Source: Neoscytalidium dimidiatum
Lineage: Eukaryota > Ascomycota > Dothideomycetes > Botryosphaeriales > Botryosphaeriaceae
NCBI GenBank assembly: GCA_037367355.1
Contig: CM074704.1
Span: 1,426,001-1,490,000 of the forward strand
DNA length: 64,000 nt
Reading direction: 5' to 3'
Both the position numbers and the translations under genes were made by a program. Position 1 is the first letter of the stretch. The number at the start of each line of letters is the position of its first letter. Under the pieces are notes generated by a model, which saw nothing but the letters and a program-made list of their open reading frames with translations, was not told the DNA's origin and ran no database searches. Shown one piece after another: positions 46,278 to 56,838 of the stretch.

Positions 46278-47763
46278 TGTGGCTTACTGTGCGAGTTTCA
46301 CTGAGAGAAAGGTTGCGCAGCTCGAGCAAGAAGGTTCGGCTTGCTAGCGGAACAAGAGGAGGTGGAGACGAGTGGCAGAAACGCAATGGGGACGCGATGT
46401 TTTGGCATCAAAGTGTGCGTGCCAAGACTCGATTCAAACACAGAAGGAAGGCGCAACCACAGCAGTGGCGTTACCAAGCAGGACCTGACAGCAGCACTAC
46501 ACCAGATCAGCGAGAAGCTTCCACGGCGGATTTATCACTCATCTGGCGATCCAGCGCACACTGCATCGAGCAATAGCTGATTTTGTATACATCAACCGCT
46601 TCTCCTACGTGGCCTGAGGCCTGGCTTTTATCATCCTGTAGAATCTCAGTCAGCATAGTCGACATTAGAGGGAACTGTGTAACATATCTTTAACATCTCA
46701 TGCGAGCGATGAGTTGAACCAGTGGCGGGCCATCACGCAAACACGAAGCCCGTTGCGTTTTCTCCCCTCACCACCCAGCATACCGCATCCTCACCCCACG
46801 TGCCCATAACCGAAGGTCTTTGGCCGCGGTGTTTGAAAAATCCAAGTGGGCTTGTTGTACAATTGAAAGAGGAAGACAATATGGCACTCGAATGTCTTCC
46901 ATTAAATAACTGGAAGGAGAACAAGCCCTGCGCCTTCCCGCTTGGTCCAGGTCCCTATCATGAGGAAAGGTCGAGGGCCTCCTTTCTCTTCCTACAATAA
47001 GAGTCGAGTCCATTAAAGGCATCATGATGATTAGAGGGCCACTAAAGTCATTACTGCGATGGCAAACTCCAGGACTATGAGATCGATTTGGACCACCTGT
47101 ACAATCCGCAATAATAGAGGAGATACCCGTCGTTGCTTCAGCTCCCATTGTTATGGCAGGCAGGTACGCTAAGCGCGGCGCTAGCGCCGCTGGCTAGTTG
47201 GGTAGTTTAGCTCCTTCGCTTTCTTCAGAAACAGACAACAGCAACGAATACAAATGCATACGAGGTTTTGCTCCAACAGTTTGCATGTTTCCATCCGCAG
47301 AGGAAGGCGGGGACCCGAGCTCTTCCTAGCACGCCAGATGCCACCAGCGAAGGGAATATGGAAACATGAACAAATTATAGAGAGAAAGTTGATGGTTGTC
47401 TGTAGGCAGTTGAGAGCCTTGGAATGTACATGTCTTCGTGGGCGGATGAAAGTGTCCGAAAACCAGTCTCAGGAAAGCCGTCATATGGGTTCAAAAATGA
47501 CAAATGGTAAAGCCGACTTCAAGGACGAGAAAAAGACGCCCAATAATACAGAACGCCCCTCCCACTCCTTCTTGCAGCACAACCCGCAAACTTGGCAATT
47601 CTAAGTGACTGTGAGGAGAAAAGAAGCGCGAAAATCTTGCCCGCATATTTCCAAAATATCACTTGGTTAAGGGCCTCTTTGATTTCTGTAGAGTACATTT
47701 CTAATACACACTGCGCTCATAAGGTCAATCGCAAAAAGCTGGGCTGGATGGCGGTAACGACGC
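46278..47763. other. Intergenic with dispersed repeat copy B
   Basis: Upstream side of the AAA+ gene and 3' flank of DNM1. No conserved gene. Carries the second copy of the repeat seen at 36.5 kb. Confidence 0.5.
47150..47279 (+). repeat. Dispersed repeat, copy B
   Basis: 130 bases that match copy A at 36459-36583 in opposite orientation. Central palindrome-like GCGGCGCTAGCGCCGC. The distal end would read AYEVLLQQ, against AYEFLLQQ in copy A, then the two copies diverge. Confidence 0.85.
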
Positions 47764-50364
47764 CTACCGGATTTCGCCAATGATGGCCGTTGCCTCCTTG
47801 TACATCTTGAGCATCTTCTCGCACTTCTCACGTTCGGATTTGATGGCATCGTCCTCGTAAAGCAGTTCCTCAAATAAGGCCTCCTTGTAGAGTTCGCTGA
47901 CCAGTCTGTTTTGAACAGAGTCTTTCGAATGGTTGACCAAAAGGTGCATAACAGCCTTTGGCACTTGGTCGGCAATAGTCTCGCGAACGATATTGAAGTA
48001 AGAAGAGATAAGACGACGAATGAGCTCAGTTTCGAGCGCTTCGCGCTCCGTAAGCGCAGGTGGTTCGGGCTCCCCCGGCTGTTCCATATTAGTAACAGTG
48101 TCTGACGGATGAGTTCGACATTAACTTACGAAAGGAGTGTCGTAATCGTTCCGGGGAATCGCCACTTCCGTCTCGTCTTGCGCAACCTCGAAAATAGGGG
48201 GACGTTCAGGGGCGCGAGCGTCACCTCTCCTCAGACTTCCAGCAAAGCTGGGTTCTTGGTTCTGACTGACATGCCTGCTGCCGGGACGGGTGTCCAGCAC
48301 AGGTGTAGGTGGGGTATTGGGCATGGGCATACCGCCTTCCTTTCCAAAAAAGTAGTTGAGGAAGCTGTCCTTGGTAGACCCAGCCTGCTGGAACCGGGGC
48401 GGAGAAGCACCCCGAGCACCGTTCAAAGCGCTCGCAATGCCGGAAGATGTAGCACCACGACCCACTGCAGGAGACATGCTCCTGCTGTTTTTGCTAGCAT
48501 GGCCACGGATCGCCAAATTCGCCGCCTTCTCTCCGGGTGCCTCCGTCTCTTCTTGCTCTTCTTCAGGAGTGTCAGTGCCATTGACGCCATTTAACTCCTT
48601 CAAGCGCCGCTTTTCCCGCTTCTTCTTCTCTTCTAATGCTGCTGCTTTCTTTTCTTTCTCCTGCCTGTCGTGAATGACCGAAGACATGGCCGCTGCCGCC
48701 CCAAGGAAATTAGGATGGTTGGTGTTGATGTAAGCGCGCTGGATGGAAATAAGCGATTCCACGTAGGTCGAGCATGGCCCGAGCCTTTCGCGGAGCAGGT
48801 CAGAAACAACCTCGATCAGTTTCGCCTGCAAACGGGGATAGCGGCTAAGTTCATTGGAACCGCAAGTGTGACAGATCTTGATCAACTCCTCATAGACAAG
48901 TTCGACGCAGCGTTGACTGGGAGCCTCAAGGAGCTTGATCTGAGGCCGAACGAGGAGGTCGAAAGCCATCTCAGGGACAAATAGACTAGGTCTAGGTCCG
49001 GTGGAGTTCCGGATAGCGGTTCTAATGTCCAGGGTAGACAGATTGTGTGTGGGATCGATGGAGTCTAGGGAGTTTCCGAAAACAGAATTGAAAATGTAGT
49101 AAATCCTGGCCCCACCGCAGAGCTCTCTTGTCGAGATCTCCGAGGAAGTACCGTCAATGGACGAAATAAAGGAGGAAGCAAATCGAGTCATGAGCTGCAG
49201 GACAAGCGAACCGCGGTGTTCCTTGCCGATGAATGCGGCATCCCCGTAGCTGGCAAGCTCCTGCTGCGTCTGGCCCATCAGGGTGTTGAGGCGAGCCTTG
49301 ATATCGGGTAAACGCTCGCGGATATGTGCCATCAAAGTGGTGTTCAAAGTTTTTGCCAAAAACTGGGTCCCGCAACGATTCGCCATGTTCCTGTACGCAG
49401 GGTGTTGCCGGAAGAAATCGCGCTCAGCCTGCAGAGCATCGGAAAGGGACTTGTTCTCTTGGATGTCGTATTGGGAGCGATTGACCACCCCGATAAAGCC
49501 CAACTTCAACGGGTATACACGGCCAGACAATATATCCAGCGCATTGGTTCCGTGATCCATCAGATCTAGTTTGGTGAGTACACCAATCGTCCTACGGCCC
49601 ATGGGATCGACATGCCGAGCAAGCTTCAGCGCTTCGGAGTTCACAAGGTCCACATTGGCGGGCGACACAGCGAGAATGATGCTGTTCGGCTTGGCGATAT
49701 ACTCGGTGATCAGGTTCCTGGTCTGCTTCTCAATGTCGCTCGGCTGGTCTCCGATAGGCACCTATTCAGCCGCATTAGCTGGCTCACCAATTTTGATGAC
49801 GCCGTTCCACGCACCTTGGTCAGACCGGGCAGATCGACCAGTGTCAAGCTCAACACGTGCGGCGAATAGATCTTGAGGTTGATCGGCTGTCGGTTGATGC
49901 CTTTGTTGTTGCCCGCTATCCTCGCCGTCTCATTCTCGATCTCGCGCCGCACCTCGCCGAAATCGAAGAACTTCTTGCCGGGAATGTGCAGGAATTCGGC
50001 CCATTCATCCTGACCTGCGACACTTGCGGGGGTGTGCGGGATGTGGACCTCGTCGCCTTCGGGCCTGTCGCTGTCGCTGGGGATATTGATGAGCTGGAGC
50101 ACGAGCGGGCGGCGAGTGACAATGCCGCTGCCACGGGGGAGGAAATCTCTGCCGACGATGTTCTCCAGCACCGACGACTTGCCGGAGGACTGCGAGCCGA
50201 CTACGACCTGGGCGGGTGTCAGCTGCGCTCGACCGGGTGGGCGGGCGGCAGACACGGGGAAGACTTACAATCTGCGGCAGGTCCAGGGAATCATTGCCGA
50301 TGGTGTTGAAGACCAGGTCCTGGAGCTTGTTCACGATCTTGAGCAAATCCTCGCCCAACGACAT
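47764..50364 (-). CDS. DNM1: Dynamin-related GTPase Dnm1 (mitochondrial/peroxisomal fission)
   Basis: Self-assembling GTPase that constricts mitochondria and peroxisomes (family knowledge). Four exons: 50364-50269, 50207-49815, 49761-48130 and 48078-47764, total 811 aa. GTPase motifs: G1 GSQSSGKSS, switch [15 protein letters not shown]3 [18 protein letters not shown] and G4 [12 protein letters not shown]. Middle domain: [17 protein letters not shown] and [16 protein letters not shown] low-complexity insert B of about 150 residues ([13 protein letters not shown] ... [12 protein letters not shown]) replaces a PH domain. It marks Dnm1 rather than Vps1, as does length. The GTPase effector domain ends it: [20 protein letters not shown] and [20 protein letters not shown]. 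Introns are 51-61 bp. The exon 3/4 junction inside the disordered region is the least certain. Confidence 0.95.
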
Positions 50365-51294
50365 GATTGCTGTGGTACGCTTGCCAGCAGCTGGCGGGCG
50401 TAATGGCAAGAAGAGACGGCCGAGCTCCTGGGGTAAACACTAGCGACGGCGCGGGGAGGTGGTGCTCGAGGGCGATGCAGATGTTTTTGTTCGGGCGCGG
50501 GCGGTCAGCGCGGCGGACAAGGAGATGCTCGGCGGACGGCGGCCGTTGGCGTCGTGCAGGGCGTCCGGGGCAGATGACAACGCGAGGGGACAGAGAGCGG
50601 ATGGGAGGGACCTTGTGACGATTTGCCCAGTTTTGCTGTCCAGCCGTTGCGCCTGGCTCAGACCGCTAGTACGAGAAGATGCCATAGGCTGGTTCGGCAT
50701 GCTGCGCGACACGGCTGAAGCGCCGCCCGTAGCGCAACGCCAGCAACGCAAGCCCGGCGCCTAACACGCCCGGTACGGCAGGCTGCACTGCGCATCGCGC
50801 CCGAACCTCGCGCACGCGCCGCGTCCTGCCAGCACCGCTCTTATCTGTCTTATGCGCCAGCTGCAGCCCTCGGCTCTCTGGTGCCAGCACTGAGCCTCTT
50901 TATACATGTAGCCTCACGCCCAGACGCCGCCGCCGCCGCCGCCTCGCTGACCGCACAAAACCATGACCGCCTTTCCTATCATACCCGGCATGCCGTCCCC
51001 CCCGTTATCAGCGTCGGCCAGACGCGGCGGCCGCCTGGACCACTTGCTTTATCTAGCGCGTACGAGCAGGACCGATATAAGGGAATGGTAGAAAACGTTT
51101 ACTGTCCTCCCCGAACAATTCCTTACTTCTTCTTCCGTGTCTTTCTTCCCTGCTCCCTCACGCCTTCTTACCTAGCTCCTTACTCCTTCTGTACACGTGC
51201 GGATCCTCCGCCAAACTCACGCAACAACTCCGTTTGCTCCAATTGGCGCCGGTGACACTATCACCCTTACTTCCCTCTTCACGTGACTCCTCAC
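50365..51294. other. Divergent region between DNM1 and the isochorismatase-like gene
   Basis: 930 bp holding both promoters. GC-rich on the DNM1 side, pyrimidine-rich just before the hydrolase start, a usual fungal promoter feature. No conserved frame. Confidence 0.5.
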
Positions 51295-52161
51295 ATGGCA
51301 CCGTCCGCTATCTCAGTCGTCGAGGATTCGGCTCTCCCAGGGAAGATTGATGCAAAGCAGCCCTACCATGAGTCTGTACCGTTCGGAGGTGACGACCAGT
51401 GGCTGTTCACGCCCGAAACCAAACGCTTCGACCTCAGCCGGGGATCCAGGAGAAAACTGGCCATTGACGCGGACGACGGTATTCGGCACCATCGTGGCTG
51501 CATCATCGACCCGGAGAAGACAGTCCTCGTCGTGATCGATATGCAGAACTTCTTCATACATCCACTATTCGCCAATCACGTTGCCGGACGAGCAGCAGTC
51601 GACCCTACTATCCAAGTGATTGAGCGCTGCAGGAAAGAGGGCATACAGGTCGCTTGGCTCAACTGGGGAATTGACGAGCATGACCTTCGTATTATGCCAC
51701 CGGCCGTCCAGAGGGCTTTTTGCCACAGTCTTGCGAAGACACGAGGCTACGGATGGCACACGCGGCTTGGGGCTGATATGGGAAATGGGTATGGTCGCTG
51801 TCTCTTCAGAGGGACTTGGAACGCCGAGCTCTACGAACCCCTCAAAGCTGTTGTTGCGAAGGATGATCTCTTTTTCGACAAGAACCGCATGAGCGGCATG
51901 TGGTCTCCGGATGAGGCTCTTCACCATTACGTGCGCGAGAGTGGCAAGAAGACGATTCTTTTCACGGGTGTCAACACCGACCAATGTGTTTTTGGAACCA
52001 TCTCAGACTCGTACTCCTGGGGGTTCGACTGCATTTTGCTGAGCGACTGCTCGGGAACGCTGACAGGCCCCGAAGCTCAAGTTGTCAGCGAGCATAACAT
52101 CTCCACGAATATGGGGTTTGTCACAGACAGTCGGTCTTTTCTAGCCGCGCGGAGCTATTAA
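51295..52161 (+). CDS. Isochorismatase-family cysteine hydrolase
   Basis: 288 aa, intronless. The fold's catalytic triad is visible: Asp in VLVVIDMQNFF, Lys in the region KDDLFFDKNRMSGM and nucleophilic Cys in FTGVNTDQCVFGT, followed by the usual cis-peptide-type region and DCILLSDCSGTL. Family members hydrolyse isochorismate, nicotinamide, N-carbamoyl compounds or ureidoacrylate; the sequence does not decide which. The N-terminal 65 residues (before CIIDPEKTV) are longer than in the bacterial proteins. No targeting signal. Start at the ATG giving MAPSAISVVEDS; a GTG four codons upstream is not credible in a fungus. Confidence 0.88.
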   Translation: MAPSAISVVEDSALPGKIDAKQPYHESVPFGGDDQWLFTPETKRFDLSRGSRRKLAIDADDGIRHHRGCIIDPEKTVLVVIDMQNFFIHPLFANHVAGRAAVDPTIQVIERCRKEGIQVAWLNWGIDEHDLRIMPPAVQRAFCHSLAKTRGYGWHTRLGADMGNGYGRCLFRGTWNAELYEPLKAVVAKDDLFFDKNRMSGMWSPDEALHHYVRESGKKTILFTGVNTDQCVFGTISDSYSWGFDCILLSDCSGTLTGPEAQVVSEHNISTNMGFVTDSRSFLAARSY

Positions 52162-52867
52162 CTACTTAATCATGTGAAAGCGAGAGATGATTGGATGCAC
52201 CACTAAGATGAGCATGCTCACTCGCCTCTTTCATTGGGCAGTGCCCGATTTCTACACTCCCGTGTGCACTTGGATAAGAGCACGTGCACCTCCGAAGATA
52301 ACGGATATCCATGAAGATTTTCATCTTTGAAACACGTCGCTGGCGCAGGGGACACACGACGAACCCCTCCCCGGGGGGCTCCGAGCGGTGTGGCGCGCCC
52401 TTTTTTTTCTTTGCGAATACCCTCCATATAACTGGAGGCGGATGATCTTCTGAATGCGGATTATTCAGGGTTCTAGTGCGTATATTCTGTTTGCTTACAT
52501 TCAATTCATAGGCGCGACCTAAGTTATAGATTCAATAAGATAATAGCTGTAAAACTTGATAATCGAACTCAGCCCAAAAAAAGCCGACTCTGAAACAACA
52601 GTTGAAATGTAGTATTGCTGGTTATACTCTGAGCAATCTTTTTTTTAAAAAAGAAAAAAAAAAGAAAACAGTACTTGCTATATGCTAAAGGCATGTTGAA
52701 ATGGTTGCGAGACAGCTTGGCCGCCTCGCATCGCATCTGCGACACGATGACGCAATAATGCGGGGATACCGTAACCTTCATACAGCAATGCCCTCATATA
52801 AAATGAATGGCGAACGCCGTTGTCTGCCCCAGTATAGCTGACTAGACTCACAGCTCTAGCCACAATC
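52162..52867. other. AT-rich intergenic, no gene seen
   Basis: Contains an A/T homopolymer-rich patch at about 52636-52666. No conserved frame. Confidence 0.5.
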
Positions 52868-53919
52868 ATGAACATTTTCACCGCAGCAAGGATTAAATGC
52901 ACAGCGGACGCTGCTGCTCGGGCTCTGCCCGCCGTGGGCGCACCAAAGCAAGCTTTTTCCAGCACCACACCCTTTGTAAACTTGTTCCTCAGCTTCGTTA
53001 TCATCCAGCTCCTTCTACTTTGCACCGAGGCTCACAATTCGCCTGCCAACCAGCATGTCATGGACAATGCCGCTGCTACACCTAAAAGCATTCTCCGTGT
53101 CCGAGCAGAGTACGGTCCCTGAGCTAGTAAAGGGCGGCTTTAGGTAGAGACTGATACCGTGGAACAGACTGCAGAAAGCGGAAATTATTCCGACTGGTAG
53201 GTACCTTAATATAAAAAGGATTGGCCTTGCATCTACTAAAACCTATCCATAGTCATTGATGACTTTCTTGCTTCGCTTACGCTCAACATCACTTGGCTGT
53301 CTAACCAGACAGCTGATCTCGGAAACACTGTCAAGCCAGACGATTTGCAAAAGGTCCCTTCTATTAGGCTGGACGATGAACCGACATCTGCATCCGTCAA
53401 GAGCTCATGCAAATCAAACATGACTTACGTCCTCGCCCTGACGGATCCAGACGCTCCGTCTCGTGACAATCCTGAATGGTCCGAGTTCTGCCACTGGATA
53501 ATTGCCGGGGTTCCTCTTTCTGGTCAAGATGCTTCCTGTGCCAACAAAGATGATGGCGTGAACGATGCGGGCAGTATTCAAGCTGCCACCCAAACAGCTG
53601 CCAGCGGATTGAAGGAGATTCTGGATTACTACCCTCCTGGTCCGCCTCCGAAGACATGGAAGCACAGATACGTCTTCTTGGCATTTGCACCGGCGAATAG
53701 TACAAGCCAACCGCTAAGCCTGACGAAACCAAAGGATAGGAAGAACTGGGGCACCGGGAAAGAACGGCATGGCGTCAGGCAGTGGGCGGAAGAAAACGGC
53801 CTTACTCCCGTCGGTAAGTTCATCCTGGACCACCTGCGGTTGCTCCGAGTTCAGCAATGAATATTTCACTGACAACCCCAGCTGCCAACTTCATCTATGC
53901 GCAGAACAAGAATCAGTGA
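52868..53919 (+). CDS. PEBP-family protein, probably secreted or membrane-anchored
   Basis: Phosphatidylethanolamine-binding protein fold (Tfs1/RKIP superfamily). The well-supported part runs from the exon ending at 53196 (QKAEIIPT), through 53253-53813, to 53882-53919. These joins give QKAEIIPTVIDDFLASL and GLTPV-AANFIYAQNKNQ*, both classic family sequence. The ligand-site motif LTDPDAPSRDNPEWSEFCHW matches the DPDxP and GxxHW signatures, with CHW in place of LHW. Motif 2 is YYPPGPPPKTWKHRYVFLAF. Several N-glycosylation sequons (NITW, SNQT, SNMT) and an upstream hydrophobic segment FLSFVIIQLLLLC suggest entry to the secretory pathway. The 5' part is uncertain: it needs a 40-bp intron (53108-53149 region) or a different first exon, and an in-frame ATG at 53060 would omit the hydrophobic segment. 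Confidence 0.7.
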
Positions 53920-55145
53920 AGAATTGTTGTGGTTGTATTTGACGGCAGAACTTAAATGACCTGTCAACAATACTGATGATGGACAGCACAAAATGAAGTG
54001 GAATGAGGGAATGAGCGTGGCATCGTTGTCTCTGCTAGAAACAATCCTTCTTAAGAAAAATGTGCGATATCAAGCCAGGACAGGAAAAATTGACAAAGCT
54101 TTGGCACTTTACTCACTATTGCGCGCGATTGCATCACGGATCATACGCGCGCCTAAGTGACGAGCACTTGTTAACTCAAATGGACTAGCAGCCCGATATT
54201 TTCAATGAAGCAGTAGTGGCCCGCGTGATTCAGGTAAGTTTTGAGGCACATTATTTCTTCCGACATGCGACCTGACATTCTTCCGCAATCAGTGCGCGTG
54301 ACTTCCCACACTTTCGGATCTGGTTGATTCATAAGCCGTCTACTCCTCGTACAGGGCTGCTACGGAAATTTCTATTTATATATTTATTATCGAACAGAGC
54401 CAATATACAATAGATTTATTGAAAATGAGAGAACTTTGACACCTGTCATACTGTGAAGTGCTCGTTTGGGTGAGCTAGACGATAATTTTTACGTAATTCC
54501 AACGATTGATTATCGTGTACTGGTGACTTAGATTCGACTGAATTTGACAGCGATAACTCACAAGATGATGTCGTTCGTTATGTGGCAACGTCCGATCGTG
54601 CCATTCGATCAGCAGCAGCACACGAACTCGGATCTGATGGAATACTACTATAGTCGAGAAAAGTCCGTAAAATGCATAGAAGATACTGGTGACAAACGGA
54701 GAACTCCAAAAGGAGAAGAAACAAAGGAAGGGAAATCTAGAAGAGGACACCCAGTAAGTGAAGGTATCCACTTGTTAGTGGAAAATACACGTTGAGATGT
54801 TTGAGCCTTAGAGAGACCAGATCCCTACCCGCTGCCACAACGGGGCCGGGCGACGCTACGCCGGGCCGCAACACCCGACGCGCATCACACGCCCAAACTC
54901 TCATTGAACAACTGCCAGTTGCCCCACGCGCTCTTCCCGCCCCCTCCGCCACAACACGAACACATGGCCTTAGCAGCCAACCATCCGCTTCCCTGCGCGA
55001 CGGCCCCCTCTCCTCGCGTTTCGTCTACACGCCGACCGCCGTGAAAGCACAAGAAACGGAAACGCACCGCCTTGAACCTCGCAAACACGAGCTCCAACAA
55101 TAGAAATTCCGCCTGACGGGCAAATAAACGCAACCAGCCGGACTC
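53920..55145. other. AT-rich intergenic, no gene seen
   Basis: No conserved frame on either strand. Strongly AT-rich around 54360-54560; becomes GC-rich just before the downstream start codon. Confidence 0.5.
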
Positions 55146-56303
55146 ATGGCTCCAGCCAACAGTGACGACGCGCTCCTCGCCCGCCTCGACGCCCTGAAGC
55201 AGTCGTCCGTCTCCCTCGACGCTGCCCCGCCCACCGGCGCCTCCAGAATCACGCCTGACGCCCTGCGCGAGTTGGGTATCGAGGATGACAAAGCTTCTTC
55301 AGCGGCAACTGCAGGTACGGAAGACGAAGATCCGATCTTGGATCTCGCGGCGCGGTTCAAGAGGCTGAATGGCGGGAAGGGCCTCGCCGGAAATGTGACT
55401 ACTGGGTCGGGTGTGGGAGGTGCGGGGGAGGAAAAGTCGTTGGATGAGCTGTTGACAGAGTTAGATTGGGAGAAGGTGGAATGGGATGTTAGCAAGGAGG
55501 AGGAGAAGGATGTGGGGAGGTTGGTGCGGGAGGTGAGGAGTGTGTTGCCGGAAGTACCGACGCCGGAGAGGGGAGGGGAGCAAGTTGACAGCAGGGCAGT
55601 TGGAGATGTTGGGACAGATGACGGAAAGTCTGCGGAAGAGATCGACCAAGATGCGCTGGATGAGCAGGAGGCAGATGATTACATTGCGCAGGTGCTGGCG
55701 GAATTGAATTTGGAGACTAGGTATGGGGCTGAGGAGGATGAGAGTGACCGTAACAAAGGCGCTTCTGGAGAGACGGAGCAAACACTGGCGAAGGAGAAGT
55801 CATCATTAAAATTCACGGCAGAAGAAGCCGCTGATGCACCTTCCAAAGCAACAGAAGGAGAGGGCGCTTCTGCCGAAACCTCTCTCTCACTACCCGCGGC
55901 TCCTACGTCTCTGCCAACACCTCCGGCCGTTATGGATGACTTCGACAAGGCGACTGCTGTCGATGATGCTCTTACTGCTCGCCTCGCTGCCCTTTCTCGC
56001 GGTAGCCCGAGCCCTGGACCTGGCAGCGCATCCAGTCTGCCATCGGCACCATCTTTTGCGCCGTCGAAGAAACCGCCGGTCAAGGCCATGAAGTTCACGG
56101 ACGAAGAGATTGATAGCTGGTGCATCATATGTTATGTAGATGCCACAGTGCGGTGTCTCGGGTGCGATGGTGACTTGTACTGCCAGGAATGCTGGAATGA
56201 GGGACATAAAGGGGAGAGTGCGGGTTATGAGGAAAGAGTGCACAAAGCCGTACAATTTGTCAAAGGTGGAGGGTTGAAGAAGGTGCCGGTTGGGACGGGG
56301 TGA
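55146..56303 (+). CDS. ANCHR/ZFYVE19-like zinc-finger protein
   Basis: 385 aa, intronless. The C-terminus (about residues 330-375) is a Cys/His-rich B-box-like finger: WCIICYVDATVRCLGCDGDL, then YCQECWNEGHKGESAGY and a following HKAVQF. This is the hallmark of the abscission/NoCut checkpoint regulator (human ZFYVE19), which binds ESCRT/Vps4 and delays final cell separation (family knowledge; function in fungi is inference). The N-terminal half is acidic and disordered, with short helices including LLARLDALKQ, DPILDLAARFKRLNGG, EADDYIAQVLAELNLE and a second ALTARLAALSRG; the repeated ARxxAL-type helices are candidate ESCRT-III-interacting motifs. No targeting signal. Confidence 0.82.
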   Translation: MAPANSDDALLARLDALKQSSVSLDAAPPTGASRITPDALRELGIEDDKASSAATAGTEDEDPILDLAARFKRLNGGKGLAGNVTTGSGVGGAGEEKSLDELLTELDWEKVEWDVSKEEEKDVGRLVREVRSVLPEVPTPERGGEQVDSRAVGDVGTDDGKSAEEIDQDALDEQEADDYIAQVLAELNLETRYGAEEDESDRNKGASGETEQTLAKEKSSLKFTAEEAADAPSKATEGEGASAETSLSLPAAPTSLPTPPAVMDDFDKATAVDDALTARLAALSRGSPSPGPGSASSLPSAPSFAPSKKPPVKAMKFTDEEIDSWCIICYVDATVRCLGCDGDLYCQECWNEGHKGESAGYEERVHKAVQFVKGGGLKKVPVGTG

Positions 56304-56838
56304 CATTAGACCACGAAAGCATCAAAAACGATTGTGTCAACCTGGTCAAGTTATAAGAGCATGCGCAAATCATATATCGTCTATATCTAAGTTGGAGGAA
56401 TAAAGAAGCGCACTACAAAGAATCAGGGAAGGGAGAGAATTAAGAAAACCGGCCCCCGGCGGGTGGATACTAGTAGGAAACCTGTTGTCATCTACTCCGG
56501 TAAGCCTATCACCAAAAGAGGCGACATAGGGAATCTGGCAGTGAAGTCGAAAGCTTCGATAATATAGATGTGATGTCTCCGGATTCTCGGAGTTAAGGCT
56601 AATCAATCTAAGGCGGATCAACCTACGCATGCTAGCCGCTTTCCTCGGAGCGCGCATCGGCAGATCCATGACGGTATGTCGATCCCCGTAAGCCATGACG
56701 CATTTCACAGCCTCTTGCCTGCAAGAAAGTGTTCGCGTCGCATCGCACACGGCAATCACGTAGTGCCACCCCTTGGAAGTGGTCGACATGTCCCTGTAAC
56801 CCTGCTTCAGGACTCTTGGTCACCAACACCACTGCGCA
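56304..56838. other. Intergenic, promoter of the MFS gene
   Basis: No conserved frame; AT-rich in the left half. Confidence 0.5.
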
